Positions 37,219 through 46,280 of a DNA stretch of 64,000 bases are shown piece after piece. A program made the translations under genes and the position numbers. Where the stretch lies: positions 2,976,001-3,040,000 of the forward strand of contig NZ_CP150901.1 of the NCBI RefSeq assembly GCF_038050405.1. Direction: 5' to 3'. The notes under the pieces are model-generated. The model saw only the letters and a list, made by a program, of their open reading frames with translations, was not told the origin of the DNA and ran no database searches. This stretch comes from Paraburkholderia sp. IMGN_8. Lineage in GTDB: Bacteria; Pseudomonadota; Gammaproteobacteria; Burkholderiales; Burkholderiaceae. Every line of letters starts with the position of its first letter. Within the stretch, counting starts at the first letter, position 1.

Positions 37219-37384
37219 TGGTTCGGCGAAGCACCTCACCAACGCGAAAGTGCCGAGCGCTGGCAGCGCCAGGTTGAAAGAGAGTGCGCGAGGCAGGTCG
37301 ATTGCCTCATCGCGTATCAGGCTAAGGAGCACTGCCGCCCAGCCTGGCGCTGTCACGGCAAATAGGGGAGGAGTACGAACGCGA

Positions 37385-38263
37385 TCATTTGCCGGAATCG
37401 GTTCTTGCCTCGAGTGCGTGGACGACGGCCGCGATGTCGGACTGTCCGTGCCCCAACGCCAGCCTCTCACCGAATAGCGCATAGCAGACATCCAGTAGCG
37501 GTGACGCGACCCCGGCTTCCCTAGCCGCTTCCGCAATCAATCGATTGACCTTCTGCGCATTGGTGATCGACCCCCGGACATCGAAGTCACGCATCACCAG
37601 TTTGAGAATTTTCACGCGTGAGATCTCGCTCGCCATCTGACCGGCGTCCACGACGGCGCGGAACTGCTGCATGTCCAGACCATGCCGCTCGGCAAAATGG
37701 GCCGCTTCCGCAAGGCCGGTGACCGTCGTCATCAGAAACAGGTTCACCGCGAGCTTCATGAGAAGCCCCCTCGGAACCGGGCCGCACACAATCGTCTGAT
37801 GGCACATTGGCTCGAGCAGAGGGCGGACGCTTTCGACGGCCGCGTCTTCGCCCGCCAGCATCGCCACGAGCTGGCCCGCCTCGGCGGGCTTGCGCGAGCC
37901 CGAGACGGGTGCTTCCACGTAACTGCCACCGGCGTTGCGAATGTCGGCTTCGAGTCCGCGCGAGTAGTCGGGCGAGGTCGTCCCCATGTGGACGATCGTG
38001 TGGTGAGCAACGTTCGCGCTGAACTGCGGCGTGCCGCGGCCGAGAACCGCGTCGACTGCGTCGCCATCGACCAGCATCAGGAATACCACGCGGGTCCGTT
38101 TGAATATCTCGGCAGGATTCGTCGCGACGGTTGCGCCCGCCGCTCGCAAAGACTCACTCCTGTCAGCGGTGCGATTCCAGACAATGAGTTGTGTACCCGC
38201 GCCGGCCAGATTGAGGGCCATGGGTTGTCCCATGACACCTAAGCCGATGAAACCGATGTCCAT
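37385..38263 (-). CDS. NAD(P)-dependent 3-hydroxyisobutyrate-dehydrogenase-like enzyme
   Basis: A 292-residue beta-hydroxyacid dehydrogenase. It opens with the Rossmann turn [20 protein letters not shown], then [16 protein letters not shown] and the [12 protein letters not shown] and [17 protein letters not shown] segments; the catalytic Lys is in [20 protein letters not shown]. Start at 38263 because GGAGGTGAAC lies before the ATG; the frame is open upstream but without family character. Members oxidise 3-hydroxyisobutyrate, tartronate semialdehyde or similar hydroxyacids. It converges on the TetR gene. Confidence 0.92.
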   Translation of the reverse strand: MDIGFIGLGVMGQPMALNLAGAGTQLIVWNRTADRSESLRAAGATVATNPAEIFKRTRVVFLMLVDGDAVDAVLGRGTPQFSANVAHHTIVHMGTTSPDYSRGLEADIRNAGGSYVEAPVSGSRKPAEAGQLVAMLAGEDAAVESVRPLLEPMCHQTIVCGPVPRGLLMKLAVNLFLMTTVTGLAEAAHFAERHGLDMQQFRAVVDAGQMASEISRVKILKLVMRDFDVRGSITNAQKVNRLIAEAAREAGVASPLLDVCYALFGERLALGHGQSDIAAVVHALEARTDSGK

Positions 38264-38385
38264 GTTCACCTCCATCCCAAGACGGTTGGCGCTTGTGGCG
38301 ACACGGTCGGATATGTTGCCGCGAATACCAGGAGCTGGTTTCGAATGCGGAGCATGCGGATATGAAGGCAGTTTATGATCGACTT

Positions 38386-38544
38386 TTACTGCGTGACCTC
38401 GCCTTGGATGACATCCCGTTGCTCGCTTGCTGCGGCAAAGAGCTGACATAGCATGGCGGCAAGCGCGCTTTCGGCGCCCCCCGCGACGAAGGCAGCTAGC
38501 GCGCTCGAAGTCCTTTCGGGGTCCACAATTTCCATCATGAGCAT
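38386..38544 (-). CDS. Possible small ORF, 52 codons
   Basis: An unassigned frame with a GGAG four bases before ATG-CTC-ATG-ATG and the ending [16 protein letters not shown]. The middle [20 protein letters not shown] could be an amphipathic helix. I recognise no family, and a chance frame is quite possible. It fills the 309-base space between the MaoC and hydroxyacid dehydrogenase genes. Alternative starts are the later two ATGs. Confidence 0.25.
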   Translation of the reverse strand: MLMMEIVDPERTSSALAAFVAGGAESALAAMLCQLFAAASEQRDVIQGEVTQ

Positions 38545-38572
38545 TCTTCTCCGGCAATCCCGCTTCGCGTTG

Positions 38573-39040
38573 TCAACACGAATGTTGTTGACGGCGCGGC
38601 ACGACCATGTTCACGACATGCACCAGTACGGCCTCGTCGTCCTGGTTCAGCGTAGTCGTTCGGAGCTTGATCAGGCCCTGCTCCGGACGGGACTTTGACG
38701 GTCGCACCTCAATCACCTCGCACTCGACGCGCAACTCGTCACCGGGGCGCACTGGCCGGGGCCAGCGACACTCGTCGAGCCCAGCACCGACGAAGCCGCC
38801 AGCCGGCTTGAGTTCGGTCTCAGTCATCAACCGCATCGTCACGGCAGCGGTGTGCCAGCCGCTGGCGGCCAGTCCACCGAAAATCGAGCGGCGCGCCGCC
38901 GCCTCATCGAGGTGAAAGGGCTGTGGATCGAACTCGGCAGCGAAGGCAAGGACCCGCTCCTTGTCGATGCGCAACCGCCCTGAGCCGAACGTCTGCCCCA
39001 CTGCAAAATCTTCTAGATAGTGCTCGTTCAACTGATTCAT
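38573..39040 (-). CDS. MaoC-like dehydratase
   Basis: A 155-residue hot-dog-fold hydratase of the MaoC family. The hydratase signature is present: FAAEFDPQPFHLDEAAARRS and FGGLAASGWHTAAVTMRLM, including the catalytic Asp and His of the D-x4-H motif. It should add water to, or remove it from, an enoyl-CoA. The length fits single-domain forms. It lies 15 bases downstream of the thiolase fragment on the same strand, and would now be read from promoter copy B through the fused remnants. Confidence 0.92.
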   Translation of the reverse strand: MNQLNEHYLEDFAVGQTFGSGRLRIDKERVLAFAAEFDPQPFHLDEAAARRSIFGGLAASGWHTAAVTMRLMTETELKPAGGFVGAGLDECRWPRPVRPGDELRVECEVIEVRPSKSRPEQGLIKLRTTTLNQDDEAVLVHVVNMVVPRRQQHSC

Positions 39041-39055
39041 GATCCCGTCCCAGCC

Positions 39056-39243
39056 TTATGCAATGGTATCGAGCACGAGCCCAATGTCTTCCCCGCCGCT
39101 GACGCAAAAGGTGACGATGCTCCGCTCGAAACCATCACGGCGCATCGAACGGATGAGGCGGGTGGTGAGCGCGGCCTCTGTTGCGCCGATCGGGTGGCCA
39201 ACGACGATGGCGCCACCTTCGACATTGACGATGTCTTGGGACA
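39056..39243 (-). pseudogene. Thiolase remnant, C-terminal end only
   Basis: About 62 codons match the end of a thiolase: VNVEGGAIVVGHPIGATEAA with the catalytic His, then FCVSGGEDIGLVLDTIA with the Cys. Over 300 N-terminal residues and the nucleophilic Cys are gone. The frame is open from a GTG at 39289, but its first codons come from unrelated DNA. The normal GATG turn reads GATE, and CxGGG reads CVSGGE, so decay continues. The piece is joined at about 39243 to the start of a different gene. Confidence 0.85.
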
Positions 39244-39276
39244 GCCTGAGAAAGTCTCTGCTCCTATCACGCGCAT
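39244..39276 (-). pseudogene. Remnant of a second MDR gene, first 11 codons
   Basis: ATG at 39276 begins MRVIGAETFSG, matching MRVIEAETFSG of the MDR gene at 35552-36523 in 10 of 11 residues. At least seven of the codons differ only at silent positions, so the copy is an old homologue and not a recent duplicate. After Gly 11 the sequence switches abruptly into the thiolase remnant in another frame, which marks a deletion junction. Confidence 0.8.
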
Positions 39277-39289
39277 CGCTGCTCACCAC

Positions 39290-39346
39290 AAAGTGACTAA
39301 CCTGTAACTACCTTTGATAGTACGGACAGGTCTGTTACTTTGTCAA
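39290..39346 (-). promoter_or_regulatory. TetR-type promoter/operator, copy B
   Basis: This is a diverged copy of the site at 36537-36600, identical at about 80 percent of positions by eye. TTGACA (39341-39346) and TACTAT (39317-39322) are again 18 bases apart, and the -10 is again 41 bases before the remnant start at 39276. It now stands in front of the fused remnants and the MaoC gene. No TetR gene remains on its other side. Confidence 0.7.
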
Positions 39347-39673
39347 GCGAGAAATCGGAACGGGAGGAGCATGCAGCCGAGCTTGGAAGTTTCCAGCGCC
39401 GCTACGATTTGCACTTGTGGAAATATTCGTCCAATCCGGTCTTCGTTTCGCAATTGCGGATGCTAAGAAGTCTCGCATACGACCGTGAGCAGCCATTCGC
39501 GATCCAGCGCGGAATGACTGAAGCTGGCCGTACCCTGCCGGATGCGGTCGGCCGAGTTCAGACTCGAAGCGGCCCCGGGGGGCTGCTTTGGCGCGCGGGT
39601 ACCCAGGTCGACGCGAGACAGATAATCAGCGCATGCTTCTGCGCACCACCGCTTCAGATAGCAGGAGCGAATC
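39347..39673. other. Intergenic region of 327 bases
   Basis: This region should have held the TetR gene of the second divergent pair, but I see no similarity to the TetR gene at 36625. The open frame beginning at 39340 has no family character. A GAGGAG word lies at about 39362-39367 before an ATG that leads nowhere recognisable. Confidence 0.4.
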
Positions 39674-40421
39674 ATGGCGCCCCGGCTCGCGAACTTTCTC
39701 GTCCTGGCGATATTGCTGGTGGGGGTGCTCGACGCGTTGACCGGCTGTGGGGGGAACGCGGTCGCGCCCCCGCCTTCCGTAGACACGCCTCCGCCTGGGA
39801 TGATCCCCGCCGGCGGGGCCCCCCGCTGGATTCTTCCAGATCTGTAAGGGGCAGACGCACGCGCTCTGCGCGACCGCCAGCTGCACGGTGCTGAACAAGG
39901 TGGCGTACTGCAAATGCGACGTTAAGGAGGGGGAGAGCATCAGCTAGCCGCTGCGCATCGATGGCGAGGACGTCTGCTCGATAAACGCCAACGGTGCCGA
40001 CAATGGGTACATGGTGAGCACGTTCAGTTTGCCGGAGTCCATAGTCGCGCCGAACGGCCATCGCGCGCTCTATACCTGCCCCGCAGGGTCCACCGGCGGC
40101 TACGGGCAATGCGACGGCGGCATCTGCTTCACCAGCAGCAACGGCAGCTCGTTTCCTGGCTTCGAGAAGCCGCTCGGCAGCGCCGACATCATCTGCGCGT
40201 GCCCGATAACCCAGACCCCGGGCTCACCCGTCGGGTTCCAGATCGCCGGGCCTTATCCTTGCGACGATTCGTATTTCCGCTACTGCGACAGCCAGACCGC
40301 CAATACCAGCACGGGCTCGACGGTCAAGGTCGGCGCGCCGACAGGAACGGCCAAGTTCCTCACCCGGCAGTTTACCGGAAGCGTGCCGCCATTGAACGAG
40401 TGCTTTGCTCCCTCCCGATAG
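39674..40421 (+). pseudogene. Cys-rich lipoprotein gene, frameshifted and with a stop codon
   Basis: A gene for an exported Cys-rich protein, broken twice. The first piece (39674-39845) gives MAPRLANFLVLAILLVG and a lipobox LTGC, then a Pro-rich spacer. At the C6 tract 39819-39824 one base too many shifts the frame; the rest continues as FFQICKGQTHALCATASCTV, meets TAG at 39945-39947 (probably once CAG), and runs on through YTCPAGSTGGYGQCDGGICF and PGFEKPLGSADIICACPI to VPPLNECF. I recall intact relatives in Burkholderia, unnamed. The many Cys suggest a disulfide-rich periplasmic protein. Confidence 0.75.
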
Positions 40422-40461
40422 GCGTGAGCGGCCCTTCGCCGCAGCGCCCTCCAACTGCCTG

Positions 40462-41343
40462 TTACGGTACAGGTCGCGATGACCGTTCGCGATCTCCGGC
40501 ACCATGGACGAGACAGCCAACAAACTGCCCCGGGGATACGTCAAGACGAACGATTTGCGTCCGGCGCCAGCCTGGGCTGACGTCCTCCGCTATAGCCAGC
40601 GCGCCGCCGTTCAGCGTGAGGCTGCAGACGCGATTGCGTCCCGCCGCTTTCGCGGCGTTCAGCTGCCCGTCAGCGGCTTCCATTAGTTCATCTGCGCGGA
40701 GAGCGCAGGGTGGCTCGCATGTGACGCATCCGGCGCTGACCGTCAGGGTGCCGTGTCCGAGTCCATGCGTCTGGATCCGCATGTCCTCGACCCCACGCCG
40801 GATGGCCCACGCCAGGCGTTCCGCACGCGCGGGCGAGACGTTGCCGAGCACGACACCGAATTCGTCGCCACCGTATCGCGCGACAAATCCACCCGCTCCC
40901 GCAACGACAGCGGAAATACCTTTCGCAACCGTTCTCAGCACCTCGCCGCCCACCTCGTGGCCCAGCGTGTCGTTGAAGCGCTTGAAGGAGTCGATGTCTA
41001 TGAACAGGACGGGCAGCGGGACGCGTTTTCGTTGTGCCGCGCGCCATTGCGCGTCAGTCGTGGCAAGGCTACGCAGTCGACGATGGCTAACAATTTCTTC
41101 GCGATGGGCGAGCCAGGCGAGGCACGCCGCGGCACCAGCAAGCGCAACGACGGTAACGCCAAACCCGGTGATCACGGCGTTGGTGACGCCCTGACGGATC
41201 GCTTCGAACGTGAGAAAGGCGAAGACCAGTGCGACTGCCATTCCCGCGACGCCGGCGAGAACAGGGTGTTCGCTGAACGCGCGCCTACGCCACGAAAGAG
41301 CGAACACGCAAGTGCGGGGGTGGTCCAGGCATCCGGCTCGCAA
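40462..41343 (-). CDS. GGDEF protein lacking part of the domain
   Basis: A 293-residue membrane protein with two N-terminal helices (about 28-47 and 55-78) and a GGDEF domain (92-240) that would make cyclic di-GMP. The active-site RYGGDEF at 156-162 and the metal-site FIDIDSFKRFND are intact. However, the segment that normally follows TTD (the DxLTxLxNR motif and first helix, about 16-18 residues) is missing: ATTD at 94-97 runs directly into AQWRAAQRKR. The deletion keeps the frame. It removes residues that hold the fold and contact GTP, so the enzyme may be inactive or act as a receptor. The first Met is uncertain. Confidence 0.85.
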   Translation of the reverse strand: MRAGCLDHPRTCVFALSWRRRAFSEHPVLAGVAGMAVALVFAFLTFEAIRQGVTNAVITGFGVTVVALAGAAACLAWLAHREEIVSHRRLRSLATTDAQWRAAQRKRVPLPVLFIDIDSFKRFNDTLGHEVGGEVLRTVAKGISAVVAGAGGFVARYGGDEFGVVLGNVSPARAERLAWAIRRGVEDMRIQTHGLGHGTLTVSAGCVTCEPPCALRADELMEAADGQLNAAKAAGRNRVCSLTLNGGALAIAEDVSPGWRRTQIVRLDVSPGQFVGCLVHGAGDRERSSRPVP

Positions 41344-41450
41344 AGGGCCGAATTGCCGGCCAAGTCCAGTGTTTTTCGAAGCTTCGCTTCGACGAATTGC
41401 GGCCTAAGCTTTGACTCAATTTTCTGCACCGAAACAACGAGAAAACAGCG

Positions 41451-43421
41451 ATGTCCACACGACTTCACCGGGTGTCTCGCGCGGTCGGTTTTGCCCTTGC
41501 CGCCGCGACATTCGTTATATCTGGCACGGTGCTAGCCAGACATCCCACGCGGTTTTCCTCGTTTTCCGCCGACGATCAGATTTTCATCAAGTTGCATGAC
41601 GCCGCCCGCGACAACGATCCCGCGCGTGCCGCGCAACTGGCGAGCCTGATCCCGAATTATCCGGCGCCGGCTTATCTCAGCTATTTCCAGATCAAGCCGC
41701 GTCTGTTCAACGGCGCGGGGCATGCGAATCTCGACGCGCCGGACGCACCGGTGCTGTCGTTTCTGCAACGCTACGACGGACAGGCGATTGCCGACCGTCT
41801 ACGCAACGACTACCTGCGCGTGCTGGGGGCGCGCCACGACTGGCACGATTTCGATTCGCAATATTCACAGTTCGTCCTGGACGACGACACGCAGGTGAAG
41901 TGCTATGCGCTCGAGTCGCGCGCCGCGCGGGGTGAGAACGTGGCCGACGCGGCGCGCGCGCTGCTCGTCGAGCCGAAGTGGTACGGCGACGGCTGCGTCG
42001 ATCTGATCACCGCGCTCGACCGTAACCAGCAGTTCACTTCGGAGGATGTCTGGCAGCAGATTCGCCTAGCCTATGAACAGGGCGCGACGACGACGGGCGG
42101 CAGACTAGTCGATGCGCTGGGCGCGGCGCGCCCGGATCCGCTGCTCTTCGATCAGGCGACGAACCAGCCGCGTCTGCTGCTCGCGAAAGGCGTCCAGATG
42201 GATGCGGCGTCCCATCAACTCGCCCTGCTCGCCATCACGCAGGTGGCGGCCAGCGATCCGGCGGCGGCCCCGGCCATCTTCACCGCGATCGCACCGTCGC
42301 TTACCCTGGCGGAACGCGCTATAGGCTGGGGCACGATTGCCTATCAGGCGGCGACCCGGCAGCTGTCAGGCGCGGTGGACTGGTACCGGCTATCGGCGAA
42401 CGCTCCCCTGTCGAGCCAGGCCTATGAGTGGCGCACGCGCAGTGCGCTGCTGGCAGGAGACTGGACGATGGTGCGCCAGTCGATTGAGCAGATGCCGGCC
42501 GCGCTGCGCGCGCAACCCGCATGGGTCTACTGGTGCGCGCGCGCCTTGAAGCAGAGCGGCGAGGTGGCGGCAGCCGACCAGGAATTCGGAAAGATCGCGG
42601 GAACCTACACCTTCTATGGCCAGTTGGCCTCCGAAGCGCTCGGCCAGCAGATCGTAATTCCGCCACAGACCAAAGTGACCGACGAGGAAGTTGAGAAGGC
42701 CGGCCAGACACCGGGCTTCGAGCTGGCAAAACGTTTTTATGCGCTGCACCTGCGCACGGAAGGCAACCGTGAGTGGAACTGGCAGTTGCGCGGCATGACC
42801 GACCGGCAACTGCTCGCAGTCGCCGAGTACGCACGCCGCATCGAGCTCTATGACCGGGCTGTGAGCACCGCCGACAGGACGCAGACCGAGCATGATTTTT
42901 CGCTGCGCTACCTGGCGCCGTTCCGCGCGATTGTCGAGCGCGATGCGCAGTCCACCGGGTTCGCTGTCGAATGGGCGTATGGCCTCATTCGCCAGGAGTC
43001 GCGCTTCATCATCAATGCGCGCTCGGACGTTGGCGCAGGCGGCCTGATGCAGGTGATGCCGAGCACCGCGGAGATGGTCGCGAGGAAGATCGGGCTCGGT
43101 ACCATCTCGCAGGCGAGAATGAATGACATCGACACGAACATCCTGCTTGGCACGTATTATCTGTCGATGATTTACAATCAGCTTGACCGTTCTGCCGTGC
43201 TCGCGACCGCCGGCTACAATGCCGGCCCTGGGCGCCCGCGTAAATGGCAGGCCAACCTGCCACGTCCGGTGGAAGGCGCGATTTTCGCGGAGACGATTCC
43301 GTTCAACGAAACCCGCGACTACGTCAAGAATGTGTTGTCGAACACGGTCTACTACGCGGCGCTGTTTGATGGCCGCCCGCAATCGCTGACGGAGCGGCTT
43401 GGCCATATCGAGCCCCGATGA
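41451..43421 (+). CDS. slt: Soluble lytic murein transglycosylase
   Basis: A 656-residue Slt70-type lytic transglycosylase that cuts peptidoglycan glycan strands and leaves 1,6-anhydro ends. Residues 1-29 are a signal peptide (GFALAAATFVISGTVLA). A long alpha-superhelical region (about 40-480) is followed by the lysozyme-like catalytic domain with the general acid E516 in GLIRQESRF, then GLMQVMPSTAEMVARKIG and YNAGPGRPRKW. All motifs of the SLT domain are present and the length is usual. It acts in the periplasm in cell-wall turnover and is convergent with no gene nearby. Confidence 0.95.
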   Translation: MSTRLHRVSRAVGFALAAATFVISGTVLARHPTRFSSFSADDQIFIKLHDAARDNDPARAAQLASLIPNYPAPAYLSYFQIKPRLFNGAGHANLDAPDAPVLSFLQRYDGQAIADRLRNDYLRVLGARHDWHDFDSQYSQFVLDDDTQVKCYALESRAARGENVADAARALLVEPKWYGDGCVDLITALDRNQQFTSEDVWQQIRLAYEQGATTTGGRLVDALGAARPDPLLFDQATNQPRLLLAKGVQMDAASHQLALLAITQVAASDPAAAPAIFTAIAPSLTLAERAIGWGTIAYQAATRQLSGAVDWYRLSANAPLSSQAYEWRTRSALLAGDWTMVRQSIEQMPAALRAQPAWVYWCARALKQSGEVAAADQEFGKIAGTYTFYGQLASEALGQQIVIPPQTKVTDEEVEKAGQTPGFELAKRFYALHLRTEGNREWNWQLRGMTDRQLLAVAEYARRIELYDRAVSTADRTQTEHDFSLRYLAPFRAIVERDAQSTGFAVEWAYGLIRQESRFIINARSDVGAGGLMQVMPSTAEMVARKIGLGTISQARMNDIDTNILLGTYYLSMIYNQLDRSAVLATAGYNAGPGRPRKWQANLPRPVEGAIFAETIPFNETRDYVKNVLSNTVYYAALFDGRPQSLTERLGHIEPR

Positions 43422-43828
43422 CATCGTGCCCAACGCTGCTGCGCTGACCGCACGGGCGCGGTGGTCGCGGGTACATATGCGACACTGAACCACGATCCAT
43501 CTATATCTGGATGGCCTATCAACGGGGAACCGAGAAAGTGAAGGTGAATTCCGCGAGCCGCGACGTTGCGATATTACCGACATCATGTGCAAGTTTGCCG
43601 GCGGGTGTTATGTCAAAACGGACCCATCCGACCCGCGTTACTGCCCTCACCGGCGCCGCCCGATACGCCCGCTGATCGGCCAATCCCGTCATGCGCGACC
43701 GGTCAGATCTGTCGGTCGCGAATGGCCGCTATCGAGAAAATCGAATGCTCCTTGCCGACCCACTTCGGCCATTCGACGCAACTAGAACTCAATGACGGCT
43801 TCTGAGTGTCGAGCGGTCATCCGGGCAT
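43422..43828. other. Intergenic region of 407 bases
   Basis: No gene is supported. A short frame at 43585 beginning MCKFAGGCYVKTDPSDPRYC has regular-looking Cys spacing but no ribosome site and then loses all pattern, so I leave it unassigned. No terminator with a T run is seen on either strand. Confidence 0.4.
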
Positions 43829-45241
43829 TCATAGCCCCGCCGGCTGTTCAGGCGGATCTTGCCAGCCGCCACCGAGCGCGCGATAGAGCGAAACGGCGCT
43901 CAGTGCGGCGTCGGTCTGGGCCTGAACCAGGTCGCGCTGCGTGTCGAGCAGTTGGGTGTGGGCGTCGAGGACGGACAGAAAGTCTGCCTCGCCTGCCTCG
44001 TACAAGGCCTGCGCGAGCGTCGACGAACGCCGCGCCGAGTCGACAGCAAGCGTCAGGCGCGCACCGCGCTCCCGTTGTGCACGCACATCGGTGTAGGCTG
44101 ATTCGACGTCCTGCAAAGCATTGAGCAGCGCCTGATCGAACGCGTATTCCGCCTCGTGCAGTGCTGCGTCGTGTGCGGCGATGTTCGCGTGAATGCGCCC
44201 TGCGTTGAACAGCGGCCAAAATATCCCCAGCCCGAGATTGAAGAGGTGGTCCGTTACCGGCGGCATGCCGCGATAGGCGAGGCGATCGATCGATCCGCCG
44301 AAGGACAGCGTGAATTTGGGCAGCAGATCGGTTTTCGCGGCGCCCAGATTGGCCGCGGCCGCGTCGATGCGGCGCGCGGCCCCGCGCAGATCGGGACGTC
44401 GTTCCAGCACATCGCCCGGCGCGCTGCGCGGCAGCGAGGGCGACACCGGCGGGATCGCCGCCGCGTCGAGCAGCGTGCGCTCGATCGATTCCGGCGTGTC
44501 CCCGCTGAGCACGGCCAGCGTGCCCAGATGATCGTCGATCTGCTGCTGCACCCCAGGCACTGCGGCCTGGGCCTGCTGCAGCTGTGTTTGCGCCCGGGCC
44601 ACGTCGAGGTCCGTGGCCAATCCGGCCCGATAGCGCACTTGCGTCAAATGTAGTGTGTCTGCGCGCACCGCGATGTTTTCGTCGAGGATTGCGCGCTGGC
44701 GTTGCAATCCGCGCAACTGCATATAGGCAGTGGCGACGTTCGCCATCAGCGCGACTTCGAAATCGCGCCGCGCCTCATCCGTCGCTTCGGCCTGCGCGGT
44801 CGCAGCGAGCGCGGCGAGCTGGTTACCGCCAAAGATGTCGACGACCCACGTTCCACTCACGCCGACACCCACATCGGACGCGATCCCTACGGGCGGGGGC
44901 AGGTGCGATCGTTGTCGGCTCGCGTTAGCGCCGACGTCCAGTTCGGGGAACAGGCTGCTGCGGGCGATGGTGCTCTGCGCGCGCGCCTCGCGCGTGCGCT
45001 CGATGGCGGCTTTCAGATCGTAGTTGTGCGCCAGCGCCTTGTCGAGGAGCGCGCGCAGCGGCGCGTCCGCAAAGTTGTCCCACCACTGGGCGAGGGCGGC
45101 GGTATCGTCGCCGGCGTTCGACGCACGCCAGGCGGACGGCAAACGCGACGCTGCGGCAGCGACGGATTCATTCTTCGGCATGCTGACGCAACCACAGAGC
45201 GCAAGCAGCGCGAAAGCGGCTACGAGCCTTGGCGAAATCAC
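43829..45241 (-). CDS. Outer-membrane efflux lipoprotein (NodT/OprM type)
   Basis: A 470-residue TolC-like outer-membrane channel of the NodT lipoprotein group. The signal ends in a lipobox, ALCGC, with the lipidated Cys 18. The duplicated outer-membrane efflux domain is visible as NYDLKAAIERTREARAQSTI and later TQVRYRAGLATDLDVARAQT; the second half repeats the pattern with AQALYEAGEADFLSVLDAHT. It gives the exit duct for the exporter encoded upstream on the same strand and follows the adaptor gene by 15 bases. Confidence 0.95.
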   Translation of the reverse strand: MISPRLVAAFALLALCGCVSMPKNESVAAAASRLPSAWRASNAGDDTAALAQWWDNFADAPLRALLDKALAHNYDLKAAIERTREARAQSTIARSSLFPELDVGANASRQRSHLPPPVGIASDVGVGVSGTWVVDIFGGNQLAALAATAQAEATDEARRDFEVALMANVATAYMQLRGLQRQRAILDENIAVRADTLHLTQVRYRAGLATDLDVARAQTQLQQAQAAVPGVQQQIDDHLGTLAVLSGDTPESIERTLLDAAAIPPVSPSLPRSAPGDVLERRPDLRGAARRIDAAAANLGAAKTDLLPKFTLSFGGSIDRLAYRGMPPVTDHLFNLGLGIFWPLFNAGRIHANIAAHDAALHEAEYAFDQALLNALQDVESAYTDVRAQRERGARLTLAVDSARRSSTLAQALYEAGEADFLSVLDAHTQLLDTQRDLVQAQTDAALSAVSLYRALGGGWQDPPEQPAGL

Positions 45242-45256
45242 GGCGCGCTCCCCTGG

Positions 45257-46261
45257 TCAATTAAAGGCGCGGTCCCCCGCGGACGCCGTGGAGGTGCCGG
45301 TACCCGTCGGACGGATCGGCATCGCCGGCGCATCGATATACACGTCCATCAGTTCGCCGTCGTAGACGATCTCGGTGCCGGCGATGCGGTAAATCACCTG
45401 CAGCACTCGCGTGTCAATCCGTTCGGCGGTATCGCCAGACAGGTTGCGTTTCGGTATCAGGCGCGGCTCGACCCGGACGAATTCCAGCGGGATGCGGCGG
45501 GTGGCGTCGCCACGCGGCGACGCATAAGCGCTCCGGTCCGGCGCGAAACGGGGCGCGTCCTCTTCGGCCACGTCGACTCGCACGTGCATGGCCGATGTGT
45601 CCCCCATCACCACGAGCGGAGATGGGGCTGGCACTGTCGCGTATTCGCCAGGACGAATGTTGACCTTGAGGATCTGACCGTCGATCGGCGCAACCACTAC
45701 CCGCCGCGTGAGGTCGCTGCGGGTCTCGGCCACCGCCGCTGTGGCGCGCGCCAGTGTGGCGCGGCTTGCCGCGAGCAGTGCTTTGGCGGTATCCACTGCG
45801 ATTCGGCGGCGCTGCAGGTCCTCCTCGCGGATCGCGCGGCGGTCGCTGACGCTTTCGATCAATGTCAGCTGGACGCGTGCATCCGCCAGCGCCGCGTCGC
45901 CGACCGCCACCGCGGCGCGCGCGTTGGTCACCTCGGCCTCGCGCACCGGGATTTGCGCGGCAAGCTCGCGGCTGTCCTGCTCCCACAGCACGTCTCCGGC
46001 GCGAACATGCTGTTGCGCCTTGACTCGTACCGCGATCACTTGTCCGGGCACGACTGGCGCCACGCCGATGTCCTCAGACTTCGGTTCGACCAGGCCCTCG
46101 GCGCCGATCGAGCGCGCGAAGCTGCTCGCCGGGGGCGCGGCCGGTGGCGCGGCGTGCTGTTTTCCGTGAATGTTCTTTGCCACGAGAATGCCGCCGACGA
46201 CGAACGACGCGATCGCCACACTGGAAAGAATCATTTTCAGGCTGGGTATGCGCAGGGACAT
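45257..46261 (-). CDS. Membrane-fusion (HlyD/DevB-like) adaptor
   Basis: A 334-residue periplasmic adaptor anchored by one N-terminal helix (about 8-27). The lipoyl-like hybrid motif is split around a helical hairpin: VAPVVPGQVIAVRVKAQQHV and later VVAPIDGQILKVNIRPGEY. The hairpin between them (110-190) includes ARVQLTLIESVSDRRAIREE. It links the inner-membrane ABC transporter to the outer-membrane channel and belongs to the DevB/MacA type. It is transcribed between the ATPase and the channel genes. Confidence 0.93.
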   Translation of the reverse strand: MSLRIPSLKMILSSVAIASFVVGGILVAKNIHGKQHAAPPAAPPASSFARSIGAEGLVEPKSEDIGVAPVVPGQVIAVRVKAQQHVRAGDVLWEQDSRELAAQIPVREAEVTNARAAVAVGDAALADARVQLTLIESVSDRRAIREEDLQRRRIAVDTAKALLAASRATLARATAAVAETRSDLTRRVVVAPIDGQILKVNIRPGEYATVPAPSPLVVMGDTSAMHVRVDVAEEDAPRFAPDRSAYASPRGDATRRIPLEFVRVEPRLIPKRNLSGDTAERIDTRVLQVIYRIAGTEIVYDGELMDVYIDAPAMPIRPTGTGTSTASAGDRAFN

Positions 46262-46280
46262 GGCGAGCTCCTGACGGGCT

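Noticed and set aside
43585..43785. Small Cys-containing ORF after the transglycosylase gene
   Set aside because: The first 20 residues look regular, but there is no ribosome site and the rest is Arg/Pro-rich noise.
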